Source: Marsupella aquatica | Lineage: Eukaryota > Marchantiophyta | DNA length: 64,000 nt | Direction of reading: 5' to 3' | Assembly (NCBI GenBank): GCA_973895155.1 | Contig: OZ316895.1 | Span: 8,928,001 to 8,992,000 of the forward strand | Shown here: piece after piece, positions 31,905-43,579 of the stretch | Layout of the letters: every line of letters starts with the position of its first letter | Numbering within the stretch: position 1 is the first letter of the stretch | Translations under genes and position numbers: made by a program | The notes under the pieces: model-generated | Database searches by the model: none | Seen by the model: only the letters and a program-made list of their open reading frames with translations | Told to the model about the DNA's origin: nothing

Positions 31905-34504
31905 TGGGGTTGAGCGATGCTATATAGAGGGAAAATGTTTTTACTTTTTTTTTTGGCCTCAGTCCTAGTTTATTCCTCCCCCGTGCTTTTTCCCTCCCAC
32001 TCTTCCTTCCTTGCCCTCCCACCTCATCTGCGCCCCCGCCCCCAACCCTCCCCGTTTTCCGCAGTTGCCTTTGACACCATTAAAAAGGAGAAAAAAACTG
32101 GGAAGAAAGAAGTCTCCAATAAATGAAAAATCCATTTCTCAAGTGGGAAAAAGTCAAAAACCTTTTTCATGTCAATCTTCTTCTTTCTTATATGTTCCAT
32201 GTCAAAAATCTCCATCTCATGTCAATCTATTCATTTAATGGTTCATGCCAAAAAGTAGGGTGTGCACTGGCTATAGTACCTTAGTGCTATTTGACTTTCC
32301 CAATTATTCTAGAATCCCCCCCAAAATGATTCTTATTAATATAAACATTCTCCAAAAAAATTCCATGGGCTTGGAGTGAAAGCATTAGAAATGAACTTTT
32401 TTAGTTGAAAAGGAGAAAAATCATTTCTGAAGTGAATAGTAATTAACCAAACCTTCAGCAAATGACAAAAGAGAATAAAAGAGAAAAGGACAATGAAAGA
32501 AATTTTGTTTAATTCTTAACTTTAAGACTAAGTATGACAGAAGATTAAAAAAAGTTCTCTTGCATTAAACTTATAGGAAACCTCCTTAACTATGAATAAA
32601 TTACACTTGCTTCGGAAAAAGAGACGTTTAAAAGGACTCATCAAATGAACCTTGACCGTAGAAATAGGTTTAGTGATAACACAACTTTCATGACATATGT
32701 TGGGTCAAGGGCCCTCAACAAAGTTTGATTTTTTATTTATCCTTGACAAATTTTGCTCTGTCTGCGACAACCCCAAGGACAGCCTCAGTAAATTGTGGGA
32801 GTAGCTGTTATTTCAATGTTTCGCCAAAAAAAAAACAATTATGCACAAAGGCCCAGAAAATGAATTTATGATGAGTGAAGATGGAAAGCAAATGCGCTTT
32901 GAGCCACACAAAATGTCATGGCTTTGCTCGTGTCAAGTGTGCATAGTCAAATGGTAGTAAGGGACAGCCAACACAATCATGTACTCTTAGTAGCAAATGT
33001 CTTTGTACTATACTATAGAAATTATGGGCACCCACAATTCAATCCAAGAGTATCAAATAACACTACAACATCTAAGGGTAGAGTAATGTTCCTTCCTTTT
33101 TCAAATTTGGAAAGAGAAGATGGGATTTGAAACTCCTTGTTATAGTGGTGATTAAATTAATAATTATATTGTGGTTGATTTGGCTATTGCCTTGCTTTGC
33201 CTTAGCTTGGGTTGACTGGCCATGTTGTGAAATGGTTTAGGCCCAGAAGTCTTAAACCACCACTAGCCACACTAGTCATATATAAAAGGAGAAGTGTCCA
33301 AGATTTCTCGCTTTCTCACATTAGTCTCCCTAACCAAAGAACCAAAGAGAATCAAAATTTATAAATGAGGGAAAAACAAAGTACAATGAAAGGAAAAAGT
33401 ATCCTTAAATAGATACTTTGCTCTACAATTTACTTTCTCACATTCTCCTCCTTAAGATGATACTTTGCTATACAATTTCAGGAAAAAGTACTAAAAATGA
33501 TGGACCTGATGAATCCAAGTTTTGTCATGGACAGTGGCTACAAAGTACCAGAACCTACTTTCATGGGCGGAAAGGGTTTTAGCAGAATAATTGTGGGATC
33601 ACCTGAAGCAAATGTTCACGCTCTGTGCAAATTCGAGCTCGTTTTGATTTGCGGATCCTGACCGATGAAGATGGTTGGAGAGTTGGAGCCTCGACTCAAG
33701 CACTGTCGTTGCTAGTGGCGAGATGGTGATTGTTGCGGTGAAGATGGGAAGGTTGTACCACGTCAAGTGGATCACGAATCTGTTCTCAAGATGGTAACTA
33801 CTTTCTTTGGCTGAATCCTTCAGTAGATCGTGTTGTTGCTGTTCTTCCTGTCCCAGTTTCTCATTCCTGTAGATAGCAGAAGCAGAATTCCGGCAATTAC
33901 AGCTGTGGATAGGAAGGATTATGCTCTTAGCGTTTTACCGAATTCTCACTTATTGAAACGGAGCTTAAGTAACGATGGAATCTCTAGATTGAATCATGCA
34001 TCAATGAATCGAATTCTCCACACTGCTCATAAACCCTGAACCCTAAATCCTCAATGGGAGTATCGCTATACTGTCGCCAAAAAAGATTGGGAAGGTTGAC
34101 TGCATCACAAGTTCCGCTCCGGGGGCTAACTCACCAGGGAGAATTCGATCAATAACAATAGACTGACTGATAATTTCTCGGCAGACGAGGCAACTGTGGG
34201 CTGTTGAACATTGAGTTTTTTTAGTTCTCAACTCAGCCTTACATTCATGTACTTTAATTTAACTGTTGCCCCCGGCATCCATGTAACACAAGTGAAAAGG
34301 GCACTTGTGTGGACTAATGTCTACTGATTGGGTCGACTTTAATTCGTTGGCTGCGTACCCTAGTTAATCTTGATGCCCTTGATCCGGGGTTCTCTTAGAA
34401 TCACTGGCATTCACGTTCGTGTAAGAACAGCGTTGACAAGTTCTTCTGAAATTGGGCTTTCTTTCCTCTCGTGTTGCTCCACCTTCCGATTTATAGGATC
34501 CTGG
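31905..34504. other. Intergenic sequence with a second TATA-like repeat segment
   Basis: No gene supported. The segment 33256-33306 repeats the TATA-containing motif of 26759-26802. A partial telomere-like ACCCTAAATCC occurs near 34043. Confidence 0.45.
33256..33306 (+). promoter_or_regulatory. TATA-containing segment, second copy
   Basis: CCACCACTAGCC is followed by CATATATAAAAGGAGAAGTG and TCCAAGATTT, parallel to 26759-26802. Confidence 0.4.
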
Positions 34505-34510
34505 TCCTCC

Positions 34511-34527
34511 TAAACCCTAAACCCTGA
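34511..34527 (+). promoter_or_regulatory. Telo-box pair upstream of the helicase gene
   Basis: TAAACCCTAAACCCTGA lies about 107 bp before the helicase start codon. AAACCCTA elements (telo-boxes) near transcription starts are common in plant genes of the RNA-processing and translation class and bind telomere-repeat-binding factors. The role here is inferred from position. Confidence 0.55.
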
Positions 34528-34633
34528 GCTGTCGCTTTTTGTTTGGCCACCTCAGGTTGTAATGAGGGGGCCTTTCTTACCTTCAGACGTTCGGGACTGA
34601 AAGGCGTGGGGCAGGACGGGACGAGTGGACATC

Positions 34634-37600
34634 ATGGGGACGATGGAGGGAAATGAGGGGGAAGCTCAGGCAGCGTCCAATCAGGCCCGGTTGCAGAAGA
34701 TAGTTCTGAGCTGGGATTACTACCGCCTTCTTTCTCTAGCCAAGGTTAGCAAGCAAGGAGTTGACCAGAAGTCCAACCCTGTTCCTCATTTCCATGTCTG
34801 TCCAATTTTTTGGATCATCCTGTTTGTGCCTGTTTGTTATCCGAGAAGAAATTCTGTTTCAAATTATGTAGTTGACTATCAAAGAGCATTTGAACCAAGA
34901 AAGATCATGGAATTGCTGTACCCACGTAGATAAAGCGAAAGAAACGTAAGAGAGGAGACAAGACGAAGCAAGAAGAGACCACTGAGGGGTCCCTAAACCT
35001 GAGACACGTACCTGAGAAGTTCAAAGATCTGGAAGAGTACCTATCTGTGTTCGAATCACTTCTTCTAGAAGAGTGCAGAGCACAGATAATTCGAGGGGAA
35101 GAAGAAGGAGGTGAGACATTCTTCCTCCACTCCCCCGATTGTCTTCCTTTAAAACCTCAAAAAGCAAGTGTCATTCTGTCCAATTCAAGCTGCAGGTTTC
35201 TCGTAATTCTCGATGAAAATTGTTAGCAAACGATCATCTTTGTCGGTTCGGCTTACCGTGCACTGCGTCCAGGCGGAACACAGTGCCACATGGTTGCCTT
35301 GGCAACATGGGAGAAAGCAAACGAATTTTACTTCATGCGGCTTGCGGTTCAAACAGACGTCGCAGAAGATTTTACTGAGAATGATCTTTTATTACTTAGC
35401 AAAGAAAAGGTAATCTCTGTTGTTCTGAAGGCTGATGTGTATTTGAATCTTTATTCAGCTCAATTCCAGCGCATCAGAGTATCTTTTAGTTGTCATCAAG
35501 GTGAGGAGATTCATTATAGGGGGGACGGTTATTGAAAGAAACTAGCCAAGTAGATGAGCTGTGTGTGAATCTGTTTTGTTAGTTATGAACGAGACATTGT
35601 CAAAGAGATTAGTCTGGTTATGTGAATGCCCTCATGAAGTACACACTTCTTAGAAATATGGCTCGATGTGCACAGCCCTTAGGTGGAAAGAGTCTTCCAA
35701 GCACTTACGCCTTTGCGTCTGTGGAGGCCCGAGAAGGAAGTGGAACCCTTAGGGTACGAATGCACTTGGATGGTGAGAATGACGAGTTAGATGGGCTCGT
35801 TATCAAAACAACACCAGGAGCTATGCGCTTAAGAGCTGCATTACAGGGTCCTACATCTGCTTGGTGGCTCATGAAAGTATGTCTAACAACTCCCCTCACT
35901 ATGAGTGTTATCGTCTCTGGGTTAGTACATCTCATGTAAGATTGGTATGAGATCACAGCATCGTTTGGTTGATGTATGCCTGGTTTGTGCAGCTCTGCAA
36001 TATGTCAACTATCTTGCGAGAGTATACTGCCCTGCGTTCAGTTGGATCCCTTCCTTTCGTGGACGTCATTCTTTCGGGTGAGGATTCCTCGAAAGTTGGG
36101 ACAGAGTCAAATGAGGGCTCAACTGGATCTTCAAACAACTTGGGCCATTGGAACATTCCGTTGCCCTTGAAGGAATATCTGAGTGGAACACACAATCCAT
36201 CACAGATGCAAGCGATACAGGTTTCACAATTGATTTTCATGTTAAGATATGAATAATCCATCAGACTAGAGTTCCAGTAGTCCCTGTAGTGGTGTAAATA
36301 CTTCAAATGTTAGCTCAGAGGATGGAACTGGGTGATTATATTACATCTGCTCTGAAACTTATTCAACGGTGACTGCTGCAGGGAGGTCTGACAAGGAAGC
36401 CCCTGGTGCTTATACAGGTCAAGCCTCTTCCTTTGTAAGCTTATGAATCTGGTTGTGCATCGCCTTCATTCTTGAATGGACCGCTTTAGTCAGATGCTTA
36501 ACACCTGCCTGACAACCGTCTTGGGTTTGTTGCAGGGCCCACCAGGAACTGGAAAGACACAGACTATTCTTGGGCTTTTAAGTGTTATTCTACATTCTAC
36601 CGCAGCAAGACTTACTTCCCAGTAATTGCACCTTCATAACTTCTAGACAGACAAACCATTGTTTGCAGATAGGTTGTTAGCCTTGCTATGGAATGTATGT
36701 AAGTTGGACTATTTTTGCCAACCTATTTACTGAGCTAAGTCTCCACTTACCCTTTGCAGGAATGATTCTGTGGAAATCGCAGTCAGAGAAGAGCTACCAT
36801 ATGCGGAGAAGTAATGTAGCTCCCTCTCCGTCTTGTGTTGGTGGAAATATATTTTAGCTCTTGTTTGCATAACGCCATCTGTGTCATCTGTCATCTTAGC
36901 TGGCTGTGAAGTGTACTTGGAGCAATTGCTCGGAAGGATGTTGTTGGAGCTATTGTCCAGGTCCCCTACTTCCAGGTCATGACGGACACACTGCTCCATT
37001 TCAGGATTGACAACTGGCTGAAGGCGTCACCTTGGCTTGGCACAGGAGTGAATCCACGGGATTTGATTATGCCAGTGAATGGCGATGACGGCTATTTTCC
37101 CACTTCGCACAATCCATTCGTAAACGCTTAAACTCCACCTGAGTTGTCAGATAAAAGCTCATAGATTTTCAAGAGTACGGGAGGTTTGGCTTTGAAGGTA
37201 CCTAGATAGAATTTCTATGATGAAAATCCCGTTCGGAATGATTGCAGCGACCCAAACTAGTGGGAGCGAAAAGGAAATGCCATGCCCACGTTCTGGTTTG
37301 TGCTCCTTCAAATTCAGCTCTTGACGAAATAGTCCTTCGACTCCTGCGCACAGGTCTCCACCCGTCTCATCTGAATCCCGACTCATTATGAAAAGTTTCT
37401 TAGAACTTTTGTATTTGAGCATCGGTTGCTATGTGGAATGGGAGCTTTAACTTGAGGATTGGGTCTTGCAGGGTTGCGGGATGAGAATGGGACGATGTAC
37501 GCTCCAAATATTGTCCGAGTTGGCCTCAATGTTCATCACTCTGTGCAAGGAGTTTCCATGGACACTCTGGTACGAGCTCTTGTGAACCGTCTGCTATTGA

Positions 37601-40138
37601 TACTACTCGTCTTAAATTTGAGGATCATTGAGTAATATGGCAACCGTCTTCAGGTTCAACATCGGCTGAGTAGCACACAGAGATCTGCTGTAACAGCTGG
37701 TCCCCGTAGCAGTGCTGGGATGGAGCGTGACCGTGTGCGGATCCAAATTCTTGATGAAGCTGCAATTGTTCGTACAATCATGCTTCCCAATCTCTGATAA
37801 GCGCAAATGTCCATTGCTAGTAAATCAGGATTCTGAATTTGCTATATACAGAGAATCTAAAATATGACTATTCCAATCAAAGAATGATGGTGACGTCTAT
37901 CGTGCAGGTGTGTTCCACACTCAGTTTCAGTGGAGCCGGTGTCTTCAAGCGGATGAATCGTGGATTTGATGTTGTTGTCATAGATGAAGCAGCACAGGCT
38001 GTAAGTTCTTCCCTCGGTTCACTGTTGTGGTTATGATGGAAATGCTATGTCGAGCTTTCGCTATAATCTATAATGAAGATAGGAGCGTATGGAAAGACAC
38101 ATAAGACTAGGTCTCAGGATAGATATTTAGGGACAACAGATGTCAATTGAGCTGGTTATTCGTCCGTTGCAGGTTGAACCATCTACGATGGTTCCATTGA
38201 CACATGGTTGCAGACAAGTATTTCTGGCACGTATCCTCTGCTCGTTCTGATTCTAGTCATTTCTGTTGCATAGATTCTGCTGTTGCCATACTTGCACCTG
38301 AGAATTGTAGAAGTTTTTCTCTCGAGTAGGTTCTTTTTGGTAAAGGTGAAGGTACCTCTTGGGGCAAAAATTGACCAATTTTGGGCTGCAGGTTGGGGAC
38401 CCGGTTCAATTGCCGGCGACTGTGCTCTCCACCAGCGCCGTTGAGCACGGGTAAAGTCTATCGCCAAGGAAATGGGTAAATCTGGTCAAAAGTAACGAAT
38501 AAGTCGCTTAGTGTGTAATGTCTTCCTTTAGTGCTGCTGGCTTGATTGCCAATTCCTGCAATAACAGTGCGTGGCTTTGACAGATATGGCACAAGCCTAT
38601 TTAAGCGGTTTCAAAAGGGTGGTTATCCAGTGGTGATGTTGAACACTCAGTACCGAATGCATCCTCAGGTATAGATCAACAGTGAGATTTGTTGGTTTCA
38701 CGTTGCAAGTGCTGCCCGCATATCTCATCAAAGTGAATTATGGTATTGGTACTGTTATTTTAACTCTTTATCCGTTCGTGGGGCCCCTTCCTGCTAACCA
38801 GCATGTCCCTTTACGTTGCTCACAGATACGGGAGTTTCCCTCGAAAGAATTTTACTCGAATACACTGGAGGATGGCCCTGAAGTTCAGCAGCAAGCAAGC
38901 CGCCCTTGGCATGAGCATCACTGCTTTGGACCTTTTGTGTTTTATGACATTGCAGGAAAGGAGACTCAACCTCCTGGCAGTGGATCATGGGTCAACCAAG
39001 ATGAGGCTGAGTTTGTTCTTGTTCTCTACCAATGCATGACTGGCAAATACCCAGGTCTCAAGGAAGCTCCAAATGTTGCCATCATTTCTCCTTACAAGCA
39101 ACAAGTGAAGCTTTTGCGGGATTTATTTCGTGATGTAATCGGGGTTGAAGCCACCCGGCTGATTGATATCAATACAGTCGATGGGTTCCAGGTGCTGTCA
39201 TTGACGTTCTCCTTCCCACTTACTCTTTATGTGATGTTCATTGTGCAGATGGAAGCTTGGCCTAGAACAAACTAATCTAACTTATGGACGACGAGCATGA
39301 TAGCTCCAGGATGCATTATATTACATGGAGATATATTTACTTAAGCATGGTTGTTTTCTCAGGGAAGAGAAAAGGAGATTGCAATTTTTTCATGTGTTCG
39401 AGCAAATCCAAAGGGTGGTATTGGTTTTGTCTCTGACTTTCGGCGGATGAATGTGGGTTTAACTCGAGCACGAGCCTCCATGTTGGTATGTCACTCCCCG
39501 TGCGGTGAGACTTGTACTCGAATTTCATGAAAGAAGGTTTCTCAACCTCTTAAAGTAAATGATATCGGCACTCACTGAATACACTGCAGGTAGTTGGTTC
39601 TTCGGCTGCACTAAAGCAAGATAAGCATTGGAAGAACTTGATCTCTAGTGCCCAAGAGCGTCGCCGCCTTCTGAAGGTATACTACGTTCTCTCCACCCTG
39701 ACAAGGAATTGATAAGAGAACTACACATACAGGGAGGCCTGATCTTTGTCTTCGACTATTTTGCAGCAAATTTTTCATACCAAACTTTTCTGTCTGACGT
39801 TTTAGCTTTAGTGGAACTAGCTTGAAACATATACTTAACGTAGGAATTTTGCGTGACGTCAAAATGCTTTTTTAACAGTTCTGATCAATCTACAGGTCAG
39901 CAAACCGTATCATACTCTCTTCTATGATCAGAACCTTGCTGCTATGAAGGCTCAGGAAGAAGAAGAAGGAGCCAAGCAACTTGCAGACCTTACTGCCACA
40001 TCCGCAGCAGAGAAACCAGGCTGGGAGGACAAGTCAAAGGATATGGAGATGGAAGACATTGATGACGAGGAAGAGTATCCAGATGAGGAGGATCTTGTCA
40101 ACAATGGAGACTTCGACCAAGAAGAAGAAGACGTTTGA
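34634..40138 (+). CDS. MAA3: SEN1/UPF1-type SF1 RNA helicase, MAGATAMA 3-like
   Basis: Twenty exons: 34634-34744, 34930-35110, 35273-35409, 35676-35876, 35993-36220, 36382-36417, 36536-36621, 36760-36810, 37005-37119, 37248-37353, 37472-37569, 37654-37767, 37908-38000, 38173-38226, 38392-38450, 38584-38668, 38826-39191, 39363-39485, 39590-39676, 39896-40138. They sum to 857 codons plus stop in one frame. ATPase/helicase motifs: GPPGTGKT (residues 299-306), APSNSALDEIV, DEAAQA (514-519), VGDPVQLP (538-545), QYRMHP (579-584), DGFQGRE and VGLTRAR. An acidic tail ends the protein. The order and the KIVLSWDYYRLL start fit plant MAA3, the SEN1-like nuclear helicase needed for female gametophyte development and linked to RNA metabolism. 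All introns are GT-AG except the one after exon 14, which appears to start with GC. The start is the first ATG of exon 1; the exon 2-3 junction is the least certain. Confidence 0.92.
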
Positions 40139-40991
40139 CCACTGGAAGTAGGGAAATTCTGAGCACGAAACGGAGGACTTAAGGACATTGTAACGACGGG
40201 GAAACGCATGTATACCAGTGATAAATATGAACTAGACTGTCCTTAAATCCCAAACTTCATCTGTGGCCGACTCTGGCACAACTAGTGTGATTATGATCAT
40301 TACGACAAGATCACAACAAGCTAAGGTATCAGTTGTTTCAGAAATTGGACATTTGTGCTGGGCATTTTCTTCGCTAGTGACAAGTCCTTGCCACAAGGGA
40401 GTGTTGTCATTGCTAAATGCTTTCAGTCTAGTGTCATGGAACTGAACTGATCTGCTTCATGTCAATGCGCAGGATGCTGGTCCCTAAGTTTGACTGGCCT
40501 TCTGACGAGGAAATCAAATTACCAAAGGTGGAAAATAGTCTGGAAGCTGATTATCATTCCAACTTTTGCATCTCAAGGCTTTTACCAAAGAGATGGTTAC
40601 TTCTCGGTGGTGGTAGAAAAATGAAATCCTAGAAGACAGATACTTTAATGGAGATGGGGAGTGGTTGTTAATGTTAACACGTTCCATCCACTCGTGAGAA
40701 ATTTGGGAAGTGAAGATGGAATGCACTAGAAACGACGCCATCATAGTACTTCATATGTGTTCACCATTATTGCCTTACTGGGTTCTTGTAGACATCAAAA
40801 TCCATCCGCTGTTTCTCGTTTACATTCTTCTAATGTTGTCAACTTAACATTAATTCAGTTTACCTCAGAAGTATATGCTACGGGTACATAAGTTGTTGTA
40901 TTTTGTATTTTTGACATTATCTTGGGAAAGTTTCATTTGGCTTGGACGGTTGCGAGACAATGTCAACAAGAAGGAAGGCACTAGTCCTCCA
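40139..40991. other. 3' flank of the helicase gene, no gene seen
   Basis: Should hold the 3' UTR. No coding structure or clear repeat. Confidence 0.4.
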
Positions 40992-41310
40992 CAGGCCATG
41001 GGGGTAGCATGGTTCAGGGGAGGGGTCCATGGGAGCATCACTTTCTTTGTGCCTTGAAAGTTGAAATTAAGGAGACCCATCCAACAGAGTATAGACATTA
41101 TGGAACATGCAATTCTGTAGGGTAGCCACAAGGGGGACGATACATAGGGATCCCACAGAGACCCAAACCAGGAGGAATAGAGGGTTAAACCAGGACCCTG
41201 AGGCAAAAACAACCAAGGGCTGAAAAGTAACCAATAATCCCACAATTACACCCCACTCACCCACACATATATTTTCCACACCCCTTGCGTGTAGAGGAGG
41301 ATTGAAACTG
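40992..41310 (+). repeat. 320-bp direct repeat, copy 1
   Basis: Begins CAGGCCATGGGGGTAGCATG and is closely matched by 42572-42882 throughout. The two copies are in the same orientation, 1.26 kb apart, as LTRs would be, but lack TG...CA borders. Confidence 0.85.
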
Positions 41311-41420
41311 AGGTCCGTGGTCCATGGGGTTTACAGGCTATGGCGTCCAAAGAGGTGTAGAGGAGGATTGAAACTGAGGTCCGTGGTCCATGGGGGTTAC
41401 AGGCTATGGCGTCCAAAGAG
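41289..41420. repeat. 66-bp tandem duplication at the end of repeat copy 1
   Basis: Units at 41289 and 41355 both read GTGTAGAGGAGGATTGAAAC and end with GGCGTCCAAAGAG. They differ by one base. Absent from copy 2. Confidence 0.9.
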
Positions 41421-42571
41421 GGAACGATTAACTAAGCATAAGTAGACTAGTGAAATTGGGAAAACTATGCCTGAGAGGAGCCATGGCACTGATTTACTAG
41501 TAACACTGACGTTTGTAAATCAAGAAATCCCCCTGCCAGGCTCCAAGAATTACGGCTCAGAACCCCGTTGCCAGGTTATTTTTTAGTGTTTTCCTTCATT
41601 TTTGAAAGTGGCGAATTTTGCCTCTAATGCTTCCAAGGAAGTACATACTCAAGGCATGTATGATTCTATATTCACTGTCAGATCTTCTACAGTTAGATCT
41701 CACCTATCATATTTTTGCAAATATTTGTGAATATTGAGAATTGCAGCCAATCAATACTTTTAACAAAAGAAAATTTACAACTTTCAGTGAAAATTGACTT
41801 TTATTCAAGGGTTGTGACTGTTTTTGTGCAATTTTGTAAGAAGTTAAAAAAGGAGCCTGTCCACAGACTTGCTTAAGAGGCACGACAGGTAGCTCTTTTC
41901 TGACAGAAAGTGACACAAAACAATTCAGCAGGAAAGACAAAAGTTTTTCAAAGATGCAAAAGAATTCCAATTAAAGTATTTCAAAAACAAGCACCAACAC
42001 ATCAGTGATGAGTACATGGGACATTTAGCCTAGATGGACCTCCACGTTTGCCAAAGGGTAGGCTAGATTTTTACAGCCCAAATAGACTAGAGCAAATTCC
42101 CCTTCTGCTCATATATTATATATGATTACACTGATGAGTGAAATCTGACAAGAAAAAGAGAGACCTCTTTTGAAAATTGGTGTATCTTTCAATTCTCAAT
42201 GAAACTGACTATATATTATATTGGAAAGATCTTTCAAAACAGACTCTAATGAAGCCAAGAAATAAGATTCCATTAGATATGGAGGGAGGTACTAAATATC
42301 AGAGTTAGCTGCTAAAATACTTTGACAGCATATAGTGAACAGCAGATGGGTTGATCTTTATAAGTTCATAACTCTATCAATTCTTCAAGTTATTAGACTG
42401 GTTGGAAAGACCTTTCGAACTCACTTCTAATAAGCCCAAGAAGAGATAATTCTATTGCATAGAAAGAGAGATAGAAAAGGTCAAACTTTGCTGTTGCAGA
42501 TAATTAGGAAATGAGAAAGGTGAATAAACAAAAGTGTAAAAGATTTCACAGCCCAAGTGCTTTGCATAGTT
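41421..42571. other. Sequence between the direct repeats, no gene seen
   Basis: AT-rich, no reverse transcriptase or other coding motif. If the flanking repeats are LTRs this would be the interior of a non-autonomous element. Confidence 0.4.
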
Positions 42572-42882
42572 CAGGCCATGGGGGTAGCATGGTTCAGGGG
42601 AGGGGTCCATGGGAGCATCATTTTCTTAGTGCTTTGAAAGTTGAAAGCAGACCCATCTAACAGAGTATAGACATTATGTTCCGGAGCATGCAATTCTGTA
42701 GGGGCGCCACAAGGGGGAGGATACACAGGGATCCCAAAGAGACCCAAACCAGGAGGAATAGAGGGTTAAACCAGGGCAAAACCAGCCAAGGGCTGAAAAG
42801 TAACCAATAATCCCACAATTACACCCCACAACACATACCTATTATTTCCAAATCCCTTGTGTGTGGAGGAGGATTGAAACTG
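42572..42882 (+). repeat. 320-bp direct repeat, copy 2
   Basis: Matches 40992-41310 with scattered substitutions and small indels, including the segment AACCAGGAGGAATAGAGGGT. Confidence 0.85.
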
Positions 42883-42953
42883 GGATATATCCCTGGTCCC
42901 TGGGTTCTAGGTGAATCCATGGGAGCATCACTTTGGAGTTTCCTAATAGGTAT

Positions 42954-43056
42954 AATATGAAAGAAAATACACAATGGATAGGCATGATATAAAAGAAAAC
43001 CCACAACGGATAGGTTTAATATAAAAGAAAATCCACAATGGGTAGGTGTAATATCT
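42954..43056. repeat. 32-33-bp tandem repeat, three copies
   Basis: Three units of the form ATATAAAAGAAAAYCCACAA followed by YGGRTAGG are arranged head to tail. Confidence 0.8.
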
Positions 43057-43084
43057 TATACTAGCCCAATGCCCGTGCTTTGAA

Positions 43085-43330
43085 CGAAAGATATATGTCA
43101 AGGTGATAAAAAGATCTCGAGGTGATAAAAGATGTCGAGGAGAGGAGAAAAGATATTGAGGAGAAAAAAATGTTAAGGAGAGAAAAAGATGCTGAGATGA
43201 AAAAAGACGTTGAGGTGATAAAAGATATAAAGATGAGAAAAGATGTCGAGGTGAGAAAAGATGTCGAGGAGAGAAACTTAAAGATATTGAGGCAATAAAA
43301 GATGTTGAGTTGATAAACCCATAGCCCATG
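43085..43330. repeat. Degenerate purine-rich minisatellite
   Basis: Irregular copies of GAGGTGATAAAAGATGTC with one strand almost entirely purine. The apparent Ser/Phe-rich frames on the other strand are a by-product. Confidence 0.75.
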
Positions 43331-43579
43331 CACTGCAAAATTGTCATTACAACCATTTTATTATTGCCACTATTTCATTGTTGCAACCAATTGTCATTGT
43401 GACCATTTCATTGTTGTGGCCATTTTTATGTGTGGGGCCATTCATTTGTGTCCTTGGTCAATATGGTTATTCCTGTATTGCCACGTTTCTCCTCCGCTTG
43501 GTTGTGGCCTTTCTTCTTCAGTTTTGACAGGGTGGCTTTTGTCATGTTTAGTGGACCACTTTGCATTCCACCATCTTTG

